From the NCBI GenBank assembly GCA_003599575.1, contig QZKV01000133.1:62001-126000 (forward strand): 64,000 nt of DNA, written 5' to 3'. Made by a program: the position numbers and the translations under genes. This document shows positions 52,536 through 62,006 of this stretch, piece by piece. The first letter of the stretch is position 1; each line of letters opens with the position of its first letter. The notes under the pieces were generated by a model. That model searched no databases. It saw only the letters and a list, made by a program, of their open reading frames with translations, and was not told the DNA's origin. The DNA comes from Desulfobacteraceae bacterium. GTDB lineage: Bacteria > Desulfobacterota > Desulfobacteria > Desulfobacterales > Desulfosarcinaceae.

Positions 52536-52955
52536 ATGTTTTACTTCGACCGCAGTCGGAACGGGTTCTCACTTTTGGAAGTCATGATCGCCTTGGCGAT
52601 ATTCACCGTCGGAATCTTGGCTGTCGCCTCGCTATCGGGTACCAGCCTGAACGGACTCAACATTGCCCAGGGGAACTTCTATGATTCGACGGCGGCTGCC
52701 CGACACATTGAAGATATCCTATCCAGACCTTACACGGATGCGGTTTTGATGGATACCGACAATGGCTACGATCCTTCGTCCCCAGATCACGGACCCTTCG
52801 ACATCGGCATCGGCGGCCCCACAATCGAGTGGGAGGTGCAGGATGATTTCCCAACCACCGGAACAAAACGCATCAGCATGACAGTTCGAAGGTCCGATCG
52901 GCGGGGTGGGCGCACATTCACATACGAATATGTAAAGGCGAAGGACTTCAGATGA
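52536..52955 (+). CDS. pilV: PilV-type minor pilin
   Basis: A 139-residue pilin with prepilin site RNG/FSLLEVMIALAIF and the FTVGILAVASL continuation typical of PilV. The ATG at 52536 gives a nine-residue leader, MFYFDRSRN before the Gly; an in-frame upstream extension into pilW is unlikely. A short linker region with an acidic YDPSSPDHGPFD stretch follows. It overlaps pilX by four bases (ATGA). Confidence 0.84.
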   Translation: MFYFDRSRNGFSLLEVMIALAIFTVGILAVASLSGTSLNGLNIAQGNFYDSTAAARHIEDILSRPYTDAVLMDTDNGYDPSSPDHGPFDIGIGGPTIEWEVQDDFPTTGTKRISMTVRRSDRRGGRTFTYEYVKAKDFR

Positions 52956-53488
52956 TTTCGACCAAAAAAGAGACGGCGAGCCGGAGGTATCGTTTCAGGG
53001 CCAACCAGTCCGGTTCGGCTCTGGTGATTACTCTGTTGGTGTTGATGGCCGTGACCATTCTGGGCGTAGCCTGCATCCATTCCAGCATCATCGAGCTTAA
53101 AATATCTTCCAACGAACGGCAGATGCGGGAGAATTTTTACCTGACCGAGAGCGCGGCAATGGAAGGTGTTCAGCGCCTGAAGGACCTGCTGGAAGACGAT
53201 TTGAACGAACAGTTTGTGTTTTGGCACCATCCCAGACGTGATTCCGGAAAAGCGCGCATCAATTTCCGTGACCCCGCGCAATGGGATGGGGACGGAAAGG
53301 GAGACGACAACTGCATGCGAAGTGGCATGGATCCGGATACTTTTCTTGCGGCAGTAGAATGGAAGGTGGCCACCGGCAGCTCGCTCATTTTGACCGAATC
53401 CCGGTTGTATCAGAATAGGGTTTACGGCCTCGGTACCAGGCAAGGGGACCTCAACCTGATCGAGATCGGGGTCAATCTGCGCTATTAA
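52952..53488 (+). CDS. pilX: PilX-type minor pilin
   Basis: A 178-residue protein with the PilX N-terminal pattern: a basic leader, then QSGSALVITLLVLMAVTILG and the characteristic NERQMRENFYLTESAAMEG. Unlike classical pilins the +5 glutamate is not conserved in this family. It belongs to the minor-pilin/PilY1 tip complex. It starts in the stop codon of pilV and is followed by a 219-base stretch before the preferred pilY1 start, which contains a large inverted repeat. Confidence 0.82.
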   Translation: MISTKKETASRRYRFRANQSGSALVITLLVLMAVTILGVACIHSSIIELKISSNERQMRENFYLTESAAMEGVQRLKDLLEDDLNEQFVFWHHPRRDSGKARINFRDPAQWDGDGKGDDNCMRSGMDPDTFLAAVEWKVATGSSLILTESRLYQNRVYGLGTRQGDLNLIEIGVNLRY

Positions 53489-53544
53489 TTCAAGACCACA
53501 ATTTCGGCTAAGCGCGCGGAAAAAAATGTGATGATGTTAACTAT

Positions 53545-53684
53545 TGTCCATCCAGGGATGAGATAGTTTCGTCGAGTTCAAGGCGGGCGAAAATTTTAAC
53601 CGCAGGAATATATGGACATATTTCGAGGATTAAAATTTTCGCCCAACACCGAAATCGGCGAAAATAGCCATTTCTGGATGGACA
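53545..53684. repeat. 140-bp symmetric inverted repeat at the 5' end of pilY1
   Basis: Two 55-base arms (53545-53599 and 53630-53684) face each other around one common centre. The innermost 15 bases are perfectly complementary (GGGCGAAAATTTTAA against TTAAAATTTTCGCCC), the outermost 11 are perfect (TGTCCATCCAG against CTGGATGGACA), and the 29 bases between are partly complementary. The 30-base loop holds AGGA (53604-53607) and the ATG at 53612. It is either a palindromic mobile element (MITE-like) or a large RNA hairpin controlling pilY1 translation. Confidence 0.88.
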
Positions 53685-53707
53685 CTAACTATCAGGACCT
53701 TCTGCAT

Positions 53708-56700
53708 ATGATTTACTTCCGATCTCTGCTTCCAGCCCCTTGTTTTGGTGTACTCATTGGCATCATTATATTTCTTGGGTACGCTATCCATGCAACAGTC
53801 GCTTGGGCCGTAGACATCAGCGACTTGCCCCTGGATCTGCAGATCAATGCACCGGGGCCGATGATCATGCTGGTGTGGGACGATTCCGGCAGCATGGACG
53901 GGGAGTTCATGACTACCGAGCCTGAGGGTTTTTTCGATCACAAAAAATATCTCTTCCCGGACGACGCCTATTCGCCTTTACCCGATCACGTGGATGGCCT
54001 TCACCGCGCCTTGAATGCTTCGCAAAGGCTGCTGTGGCGGTCCCAATGGGCCGGCTGCAACCGCCTTTACTACGACCCGCATCGGACCTATCAGCCCTGG
54101 CCGGCCACCGAAAAGTACGCTTTCGGTCCGGCCGACCCGCACCGGCCGTGGTCCGATCCGACCAGGTCAGCGGCCGGTGACCCGCGATTTTTATTGAGCG
54201 CGGCATTTTTCATCACGAGCAGCGGCGCAGAAACCATTGTGATCCCCAATGCGCACTATTTCATTCTGAGCCATGCCAATGGAAACGGAGAACAAGATGG
54301 GGGAGAGTCGGTCTATCTGGTGACATGGCAGGATGTTGACGGCGATCAGCGGCTGGACCTTGGAACAACCCCTGCCGACGATCGCCGCCGCTACTTCCGG
54401 TTCAATGACGACGGCGATGGGCGTGTGCAGAAGGACGAATTGCATCCGGTGTTTGAAGAAAGTGAGAAGAATACCCTGAAACCGGTTATTTTCGATCACC
54501 GGACGAGAACGACGCATTTCCGCAGCGATCGGGAGGAACTGCAAAATTTCGCCAACTGGTTTACTTACCACCGCCGGCGTGGACATCGCGGCAAAGCCCT
54601 CACTGCCCAACTGATCACCGGATTGCGGCAGGCCTACGTGGGAATTTGGGCCGTGAACCGAGCGCCTCGCATGGGTGTACAGCCGGTACGCGTCATTGAG
54701 CGTGCCTTTTCAGATGGCGGTGATCAAGATACCGCTTCCGGCTACGCAGTCCGCACCGTCGATCGCAGCGAAAGGCTGCTCGATGCACTATACGCCTCCG
54801 CATCCGGGGGCAAAACCCCCTTGCGCACGGCCTTGGATCAGGTGGGTCGCTATTTCGATCACGGCAGCAAATCCTCATTGGGAGCCTCGCCCTTCAAACC
54901 GGCAGGGCAGGGCGGCGGTTGTCAAAGCGCGCATGCCGTTGTCATCAGTGACGGCTTTTGGAATGATCTGTTTTCAGGAGTGGGCAATGCGGACGGTGAT
55001 CAGGGCAAACCCCATGCCGATGCGTGGAATGAGACCCTGGCGGATGTGGCCATGTACTATTACAAAAAGGATCTGGCGGCGGATTTGGATGATCAAGTGT
55101 CCACCCATTCATGCGATAATGCCGTCCATCAGCACATGAGGACCCACGCCCTTTCACTCGCTGCGAATGGTACCATTGACCTTCGGGAATATGATAAGAG
55201 CGGTTTCAGGCCGGATTTTTGCGTTGCCTTTTCCGGCCCGGCTTCACCTGAGTGGCCGCAGCCCAGGGCAGGGCAGCCCAGCATGACGGACGATCTGCTG
55301 CATGCCGTGGTGAACGGTCGCGGAATTTTTTCCTTTGGCGGCGATGCCCAAAATCTGATCGAAGCATTGAAATACGCTTCAGGCCCGAACAATGGCTCGG
55401 TTTCACAAGCCGGACCGGTGGTCAATGGGCTGCAAATCGATGATCGGTCCGTTTTTTATCAGGCGCTGTACAACCCCGGCGAGTGGACCGGCGATGTGTT
55501 GGCTTTTGCATACAATCCGAACAGCGTTGAAATGGATATGCGGGCGGAAAATGCGCTCTGGCGTGCCGCCGACCATCTGATGCCCTCCGATGGTGCGTAC
55601 GACGAGCGGCTTATTGTCACCTACGGCGGTCCATGGCGGGAACCGCAAGGAGTGCCCTTCCGGTACAGCGATCTGTCCGATGATCAGAAGCGGGCCCTGG
55701 GATCCGATTTGCTCGAGGGGTCCCCCTCCGACCTCAATGCTACCGAATTGCTCGACTATATACGCGGGCGTGAATTCCCGCATTACCGAAGCCGTTCTTC
55801 TCTGCTGGGCGACATTGTTCATTCTGCGCCGGTTTTGGCCGGTGAGACGCTTTTTGTAGGCGCCAATGACGGGATGCTGCATGCATTTGATGCTCAAACC
55901 GGCCAGGAACGGTTTGCCTATGTGCCGAACCTGATTTTTCATCAGCTAAAGACACTCAGCAGGCCCGATTATTCCGGGCACCACCGTTACTTTGTTGATG
56001 CAACCCCTTATGCCGGAGAAGTATTGGAGGGGCAGTACCTGCGCAAATATTATTTGCTGGGCGGATTGGGGAAGGGCGGCAAGGGTTATTATTGTTTGCA
56101 CCTGCAAAGCCGTCAAAGGGGCGAAGCGGACAAGGGCTGGGGGGCCTATGAAACGCTTTTCAGTTTGGATGATCGGCAAACGGATACAACCGAACAGGAC
56201 ATCAGCCAGATGGTCATGTGGGAATATCCGCGTCCTGCTAGCGACTTTATGGACAATGATGGCGATGGTTTTGTAGATGAAGCGGACGAGACCGATCCGG
56301 ATATGGGATACAGTTTCGGTCAAGGGTATGTGGTCAATGCCAATGCGCCGCGTGATTCCTATCGCCCGGTAGCCATCTTCAGCAATGGCTATAACAGCAG
56401 CAGCGGCAAGGCTGTTCTTTATATCTTGGATGTCGTTACCGGAGAATTGATCCGCAAGATCGACACAGGCGCCGGTGATGGCAACGGACTATCCCCACCA
56501 GCCTTGATCGATGTCAACCTGGACCGCTGTGTGGATTACGTATATGCGGGTGACTTGAAGGGTAATTTATGGAAATTCGACCTGACCTCGGGCCAGCCGC
56601 ACCGCTGGGGCGTGGCCTACGGAGAAGACAACAATGAAAACGGCGTGATCGATGCGCGCCAAGGAGACAAACCGCAACCGTTATTCCAGGCCGGTGAGCA

Positions 56701-57490
56701 TCAGCCCATCACCGGAAGACCAGATGCCATGTCCATGGCCGGTGCATGCTGGCCCAAGGCGCCGGGTTACATGGTAATTTTCGGGACCGGCAAGTACCTG
56801 GGAGAATTGGATCGCCACGATACGCAACGGCAAAGTATTTACGGCATCTGGGATTTCGGAGACGACAGCGACGACAGTGAATACCTGGGATATTTCAGCA
56901 ACCGCGGACAGGGCCTGCTCTCATCGGGTTGGAAATTGGCGCGCCGCCAAATTGTCGATCAATTTACGCGCGACGGAGTTGTATATCGACAATTGAGCGG
57001 ATGGCAATCCGAATACAAAACCGTCCCGGACAGCGAAGATGGAGACGAAAACGATGTCAACAACAACAATCCCAAACAGGAAGATAATCCGGCGGAATTT
57101 GCCGGCTGGTTCCTTGATTTCGCTGTGCCGCCGGACCCGACGGCGCTGCCCGGAGAGCGGGTGACCGGCAAGGTCGTCATACGCAATGGACAGGCCGTGA
57201 TTGTTGCCTTTGCACCCATCGACCAACCCTGTGAGTCGGGGGGTGTTTCCTGGGTGTATGCTCTGCACGCTTGCGGGGATTCCGGTTTGCCGAAAAGCCG
57301 ATTGGAGGTGCCCCTGCTGGCGAGACGATATGAGGGGCGGATGGGTGACCACATAACGACAGTCAAGAATGCCGCGACACCCATGAAGGATTTTTTTCTT
57401 GGCGGAGATCTTTCCGGAAATGTGATCCTACAGGAAATAACCGGGGAAATATGGGGGAAAGTCTTTTGGCAACAACATTTGAATGAATGA
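53708..57490 (+). CDS. pilY1: PilY1-type pilus tip adhesin
   Basis: A 1260-residue secreted protein. From ATG 53708 it has a signal peptide (FGVLIGIIIFLGYAIHATVA) ending near residue 36. A von Willebrand A-like MIDAS motif DDSGSM occurs at residues 58-63. The C-terminal half is the PilY1 beta-propeller domain, opening around FVGANDGMLHAFDAQTGQ (residue 715), with a calcium loop DNDGDGFVDEADETD near residue 849. PilY1 sits at the pilus tip and acts in adhesion and calcium-dependent control of extension and retraction. The ATG at 53612 would add 32 residues encoded by the inverted repeat; the later start places the signal peptide normally. Confidence 0.9.
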   Translation: MIYFRSLLPAPCFGVLIGIIIFLGYAIHATVAWAVDISDLPLDLQINAPGPMIMLVWDDSGSMDGEFMTTEPEGFFDHKKYLFPDDAYSPLPDHVDGLHRALNASQRLLWRSQWAGCNRLYYDPHRTYQPWPATEKYAFGPADPHRPWSDPTRSAAGDPRFLLSAAFFITSSGAETIVIPNAHYFILSHANGNGEQDGGESVYLVTWQDVDGDQRLDLGTTPADDRRRYFRFNDDGDGRVQKDELHPVFEESEKNTLKPVIFDHRTRTTHFRSDREELQNFANWFTYHRRRGHRGKALTAQLITGLRQAYVGIWAVNRAPRMGVQPVRVIERAFSDGGDQDTASGYAVRTVDRSERLLDALYASASGGKTPLRTALDQVGRYFDHGSKSSLGASPFKPAGQGGGCQSAHAVVISDGFWNDLFSGVGNADGDQGKPHADAWNETLADVAMYYYKKDLAADLDDQVSTHSCDNAVHQHMRTHALSLAANGTIDLREYDKSGFRPDFCVAFSGPASPEWPQPRAGQPSMTDDLLHAVVNGRGIFSFGGDAQNLIEALKYASGPNNGSVSQAGPVVNGLQIDDRSVFYQALYNPGEWTGDVLAFAYNPNSVEMDMRAENALWRAADHLMPSDGAYDERLIVTYGGPWREPQGVPFRYSDLSDDQKRALGSDLLEGSPSDLNATELLDYIRGREFPHYRSRSSLLGDIVHSAPVLAGETLFVGANDGMLHAFDAQTGQERFAYVPNLIFHQLKTLSRPDYSGHHRYFVDATPYAGEVLEGQYLRKYYLLGGLGKGGKGYYCLHLQSRQRGEADKGWGAYETLFSLDDRQTDTTEQDISQMVMWEYPRPASDFMDNDGDGFVDEADETDPDMGYSFGQGYVVNANAPRDSYRPVAIFSNGYNSSSGKAVLYILDVVTGELIRKIDTGAGDGNGLSPPALIDVNLDRCVDYVYAGDLKGNLWKFDLTSGQPHRWGVAYGEDNNENGVIDARQGDKPQPLFQAGEHQPITGRPDAMSMAGACWPKAPGYMVIFGTGKYLGELDRHDTQRQSIYGIWDFGDDSDDSEYLGYFSNRGQGLLSSGWKLARRQIVDQFTRDGVVYRQLSGWQSEYKTVPDSEDGDENDVNNNNPKQEDNPAEFAGWFLDFAVPPDPTALPGERVTGKVVIRNGQAVIVAFAPIDQPCESGGVSWVYALHACGDSGLPKSRLEVPLLARRYEGRMGDHITTVKNAATPMKDFFLGGDLSGNVILQEITGEIWGKVFWQQHLNE

Positions 57491-57613
57491 GGAAACCTCA
57501 CCAGAATCTGGTTTATCGTCAAGGACAAAACCCGGGCGCAGACTTTATGGTCCCACCACTTAATTTGAGAAATGCATTCACCCCAATTGCCGGCTCACGC
57601 TGGACTGCATGCA

Positions 57614-57640
57614 TGGCGATTGACACGCCAAGGGCTTTTT
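57614..57640 (+). terminator. Weak candidate terminator after pilY1
   Basis: A 5-bp stem TGGCG/CGCCA (57614-57618 with 57626-57630) and a 7-base loop are followed after five bases by TTTTT. The stem is short and the T-run is displaced, so this is a tentative call. A DNA palindrome ACCAGA-A-TCTGGT at 57500-57512 just after the pilY1 stop is also noted. Confidence 0.25.
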
Positions 57641-57713
57641 ATTAAAGTGAAACCATTGGAAAATGCCTGCTGTTCTGGATAGTATTTTTTGAGGGAAATG
57701 GATCTGGCCGGAG

Positions 57714-59993
57714 GTGAGAATCCCGATCGAACAGTGCGAGCCTTGGCGCATTCTGCTTATTGAACTGGTCAATTTGCTGAGTCTATTTTTAACGCATGCG
57801 CGGCACGCTCGTGGTGCGCGCGCAACTGCCGTAATGTTTGAGCAAATCGTGCGCCGCTTGCATATCCTGGAGAAAATGCCCGGCCACGAGGGTGGTATGA
57901 TCATCCGCCGGATCGGGAATTCACAGCAATCGCTCTCCAAACCGGATTATTACATTTTCTTCGGCAATTTGGCATTTCGCGGCACCGATGCAATTCTGCG
58001 GACCGGCAAGATCACCAATGGTACTTCCCACCTTGCCAACGCCTTGGATCAAGCCTTTAATTGTTTCTACGCGCAAGGCATATTTGCGCTTTATCTTCAG
58101 CTGCCCGGCCAGTCGATCGAGAAGATCGATCAGCTGAGATTGTCGCTGAATATTCTAGCGCGTTTCCGCTCGGCGGTGGAAGATAACGCTTCCATCACCT
58201 TCCGCTATTTTGGCCGCGCCATGACCGTGCCGTTGATCAGTGACTGCAATGGAAGGCCGGATCCGAATTTAACCGTAGTGGCCGGAATAAACGCCTTGTC
58301 GGCCGTGAATATGCGTGAGCTCATCAAGCAAGCTCGGGCCTTCTGCGAATTGGCTTTAATCCCTGGAGAAGGGCCTTCGCAATCATACGGCAACGGTAAT
58401 ACCTTCAACCAAATTTACCGCATTCGCAGTTTTCGCTCCCAATTGATCCAGCCGCTTGTCGAAATCAACAATTTGCCTTGGATGCAGGATGATCAATCCC
58501 GCATTGCAAACGGTTCAACCACGGCGCCCACCGAGCCGGGGAAACCGGGACAGAACGCCAAAACACCTGAGCGGACCTGCCCTCCGGGGTCAGCCGTTCT
58601 TTCCCAGGCCTTGCATCCATCCGCATTCGATTTCTCGTACGGTTATCTTCGCATCTATTTGGACGCAAGTGAAAGGATGGCGCAGGATGCCGCGGAGCGG
58701 CTTTTTGAAATCAGCGCTACGGGCATGGACGCACCGGCTTTAGCGAAGTATATACGTCTGAGCAGCATGCTTTTATATGCTTTGCAAAAGGCGACCTCGG
58801 ATCCCTTGCCATTTGAACGGCTCCTCTCTTATTTACATGAACGATTGGAGCAGGTGTCCGAAAAAGTACTGATTTCCCTGACAATCCAGCGTCAAGCCAT
58901 CAAAGCCCAAATCCAGAACCGCACCACGATGGTCGGGATGGTACATCCAAGATTGCTCGATTTGATTGCTCTGGTGAAAGAACGCATGGCCGTACAGCAG
59001 AAGATCGCCGCTGTGCGCGCCTTGGATTTCAAGGCGGGCGATCTGACCGTTCTGGCCGATCGTTTCGAAATAACCGGTGATGCTGCAGATAAAGTTTTCC
59101 GATCATTGGAAACCTGTTTTGACGACCGCGGCAGTTTCAATCGATCTCGTTTTGCTGCTTGCATCGATACTTTCGCCCGATTTGCAAACGGCGTTTTTGA
59201 AATGGTGTGGTGCATTCTAAGACATGCTCCCAACGCTGATGACCGCTTTAGTTTTCTGAATGCATTGCCATTGCTGGCCGATCGTTTGCCTGACCCCAAG
59301 CGTGCACTCGCTTTTTTATTATGCGACCTTTTCCAGTCACCGCTTCGGGTGGAAGCCAGTGACCGGAACGCCTTCGGACTGGCGAGCCAAATGTTGCGTA
59401 CCCATAACCAAGAAGGCCATATCGACCTTCGCAGCACTCCCGAAGATGTACTGGCCGTCCGGAACAGTCTGAACACTGAAATCGTACGCTATGCCGCCTG
59501 GCGGATGGATATCGATGCGCTGCGTGTTTTAACAAAATTCGATGCGATTCAAGATGCGTTGCGCCGTTGTGTTTTGAACTCCACCCCGGCCCCGCTCCGC
59601 CCGGGCCGCATCCCGGGTTTTCAGTTTCTTCTGACCTTGGAGCGCGAAGGGCTGATTTTCATATCCCTTGCAGGGGGCAAGACAGCGCGTATGGTGCTGC
59701 GCAAAGCGTTTGCTTTTTATGCAGATCCCCAAAGTGAAATTTACCAGGATCCTCGTTTCTCAACCTATCTGTCCGACATTGTGGCGCATCTGCGGATCGT
59801 GCTACGGGGCATGGGGCGATTGGGGGAACCGCAGGACCTCGATCAACTCAAATTATTGGAGCAGTCCGCGCCGCAGCTTATGGCTTTGGATGCCGATCCT
59901 GCTTTCGCCCGTCGGGTCAAACAAACATTGCAGTGGGTTGCGCCCGTGATACGGGTCATTCAGGCTCGGTTAAATCAAGATGAGCCTGCATGA
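57714..59993 (+). CDS. Large soluble helical protein of unknown family in the pilus locus
   Basis: A 759-residue protein with no domain I can name. There is no clear signal peptide; residues 12-27 are hydrophobic (RILLIELVNLLSLFLTHA) but look like a buried helix. Most of the sequence reads as alpha-helical, with a Pro/Thr-rich linker near residues 260-300 (NGSTTAPTEPGKPGQ) separating two halves. It lies between pilY1 and the PilB-like ATPase gene, in the same direction, which suggests a role in pilus assembly or its control. The GTG at 57714 is the likeliest start by frame length, but its ribosome-binding site is poor, so the N-terminus is uncertain. Confidence 0.7.
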   Translation: MRIPIEQCEPWRILLIELVNLLSLFLTHARHARGARATAVMFEQIVRRLHILEKMPGHEGGMIIRRIGNSQQSLSKPDYYIFFGNLAFRGTDAILRTGKITNGTSHLANALDQAFNCFYAQGIFALYLQLPGQSIEKIDQLRLSLNILARFRSAVEDNASITFRYFGRAMTVPLISDCNGRPDPNLTVVAGINALSAVNMRELIKQARAFCELALIPGEGPSQSYGNGNTFNQIYRIRSFRSQLIQPLVEINNLPWMQDDQSRIANGSTTAPTEPGKPGQNAKTPERTCPPGSAVLSQALHPSAFDFSYGYLRIYLDASERMAQDAAERLFEISATGMDAPALAKYIRLSSMLLYALQKATSDPLPFERLLSYLHERLEQVSEKVLISLTIQRQAIKAQIQNRTTMVGMVHPRLLDLIALVKERMAVQQKIAAVRALDFKAGDLTVLADRFEITGDAADKVFRSLETCFDDRGSFNRSRFAACIDTFARFANGVFEMVWCILRHAPNADDRFSFLNALPLLADRLPDPKRALAFLLCDLFQSPLRVEASDRNAFGLASQMLRTHNQEGHIDLRSTPEDVLAVRNSLNTEIVRYAAWRMDIDALRVLTKFDAIQDALRRCVLNSTPAPLRPGRIPGFQFLLTLEREGLIFISLAGGKTARMVLRKAFAFYADPQSEIYQDPRFSTYLSDIVAHLRIVLRGMGRLGEPQDLDQLKLLEQSAPQLMALDADPAFARRVKQTLQWVAPVIRVIQARLNQDEPA

Positions 59994-60073
59994 CCCTTGA
60001 GATGAACCACTTGCCTGAAGGTCAGCTGACTTCATGCTGCTTGTCGATATAGAACGCCGGAGAGAGGTCCACG

Positions 60074-61897
60074 ATGGAGACGCAGCCCCAAAATCCCTTC
60101 CGTGCGGATCTGGTCTGCCAGATCCTGATTAAAAATAAACTGCTGACCGCCACGAATGCCAAGGAGATTTTGCGCAAGAAAGATGCCTTGTTGCAAAAAC
60201 TGGAGAAAGCCAGGGCCAAAAAATATGAACATATACCCGCGGCTGAGTTGATCGCCAACCGGCTGTCCATCGTGGATGTCATTGCATCTTTGAATCTGAG
60301 CCGCCTGGACAATCCCAGCTTGCCCCTGGATGAAGAAACCATATACCAGTCATTGGCGCAATCCTGGAAAGTGCCGTTTTACAAAATCGATCCCCTTAAG
60401 CTCGATCTGAATATCGTGACCAGCACCATTCCGCGTTCCTTTGCCATGAAGCATCTGGCATTGCCGGTGGACGTCAAAGACGGTGTGCTGACGGTTGCCA
60501 TGTCCGATCCTTTCAACCTGGAGGTGTTGGACGATATTGCCATGGCCAGCAAGTTGCGCGTGCAGCTGGTGGTGAGTCCCAAATCGGAGATCATCAAATT
60601 TATCAACGAGTTCTTCGGCTTCAAGCGCTCCATTGTGGCTGCCCAGGACCAATTCGGCGGTCCCAGTGTGGACCTGGGCAATTTGGAACAGTATGTGCGC
60701 CTGCGTGCCGCAGACGAATTGCCTTCCAACGATCAGCACATCGTAAACGCCGTCAATCATCTTTTTCTATATGCCTTTGACCAAAAGGCCAGCGACATTC
60801 ATATTGAACCCAAAAGGGACATTTGTCTGGTCCGCATGCGCATAGATGGGGTTTTGCACACGATCTACAAATTGCCCAAAGCCGTTCATTCAGCCATCAT
60901 CAGCCGCATCAAAAATCTCGCCCGAATGGACATGGCCGAAAAAAGGCGGCCGCAGGACGGCCGCATCAAAACAGACAAGGGCGAGGTCGAAGTGGAGATC
61001 CGGGTTTCAACCGTGCCGGTCGCTTTTGGTGAAAAGGTGGTTATGCGCATTATGGACCCGGACATCCTGTTCCGGGATTTACCAGAGCTCGGTTTCTCCA
61101 CGGTTGATTTGGAACGCTATCAGGGCCTCATAACGATGCCGCACGGGATTATACTGGTATGCGGACCAACCGGCAGCGGCAAATCAACCACGCTCTATTC
61201 CACCTTAAGCAAGGTCAACAGCCCCGGCATCAACATTGTCACTCTGGAAGAGCCCATCGAAATGATCCATGAAAGCTTTAACCAGATTGCCGTACAAACT
61301 TCTGTTGGTATTACGTTCGGTTCGGTATTGCGCAATATTTTGCGGCAGGATCCCGATGTGATCATGATCGGGGAAATGCGTGATCTGGAGACAGCGGAAA
61401 ATGCCATACAGGCCGCCCTTACCGGACATTTGGTCTTTTCAACGCTTCACACCAACGATGCACCATCCGCCCTTATGCGGCTTTTGGATCTGGGGGTGCC
61501 CCATTTTCTAATTCAGGCCACCCTGGTCGGTGTTCTGGCCCAACGCTTGGTCAGAAAAATCTGCAATTACTGCAAAGAACCGTTCGAAATCGATGGGGAG
61601 GAGTTAAAGTCGCTTGGGTTGGATTTGAATCGCAACGGGAGCTTGACGCTCTATAGGGGCAAAGGCTGCGAAAAGTGCCGCGGTACAGGATACCTGGGAA
61701 GAACCTGTATTTTGGAATTGATGCAATATACCGATTCGGTGCGACGATTGACAACGTCAGCGGCAGATATGGCAGCCGTCCGCAATAAAGCGCGCGAAGA
61801 GGGCATGCGCACCCTGCGTGAAAGTGCCGTCGATAAATTTCTGCAAGGTGTCACCACCTATCAAGAAGTACTGCGCGTGACATGGGAACACTTCTAG
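60074..61897 (+). CDS. PilB/GspE-family assembly ATPase
   Basis: A 607-residue secretion/pilus ATPase. It has an N-terminal GspE_N/MshEN-like domain, DQKASDIHIEP at the start of the ATPase core, Walker A GPTGSGKSTTLY near residues 364-373, an Asp box and Walker B region DPDVIMIGEMRD near residue 426, a His box LHTNDAPSA, and a tetracysteine zinc site (CNYC near residue 497 and CEKC near 532). PilB powers pilus extension, GspE drives type II secretion; context with minor pilins and PilY1 favours the pilus role. The first about 100 residues differ from standard PilB and include a basic helix. Confidence 0.9.
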   Translation: METQPQNPFRADLVCQILIKNKLLTATNAKEILRKKDALLQKLEKARAKKYEHIPAAELIANRLSIVDVIASLNLSRLDNPSLPLDEETIYQSLAQSWKVPFYKIDPLKLDLNIVTSTIPRSFAMKHLALPVDVKDGVLTVAMSDPFNLEVLDDIAMASKLRVQLVVSPKSEIIKFINEFFGFKRSIVAAQDQFGGPSVDLGNLEQYVRLRAADELPSNDQHIVNAVNHLFLYAFDQKASDIHIEPKRDICLVRMRIDGVLHTIYKLPKAVHSAIISRIKNLARMDMAEKRRPQDGRIKTDKGEVEVEIRVSTVPVAFGEKVVMRIMDPDILFRDLPELGFSTVDLERYQGLITMPHGIILVCGPTGSGKSTTLYSTLSKVNSPGINIVTLEEPIEMIHESFNQIAVQTSVGITFGSVLRNILRQDPDVIMIGEMRDLETAENAIQAALTGHLVFSTLHTNDAPSALMRLLDLGVPHFLIQATLVGVLAQRLVRKICNYCKEPFEIDGEELKSLGLDLNRNGSLTLYRGKGCEKCRGTGYLGRTCILELMQYTDSVRRLTTSAADMAAVRNKAREEGMRTLRESAVDKFLQGVTTYQEVLRVTWEHF

Positions 61898-62006
61898 TCG
61901 TCGTTGATACCGTTACAGCTGGCCGGTGAGAACAACGAACGCCTTTCTAAGCAGGACACTGCTTTCGATTTGACTTTAATGAAAAACGGTTTCGCACAAG
62001 CGCCAT

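Noticed and set aside
57500-57512. Palindrome ACCAGA-A-TCTGGT after pilY1 as a terminator
   Set aside because: A one-base loop cannot form a stable RNA hairpin and there is no T-run.
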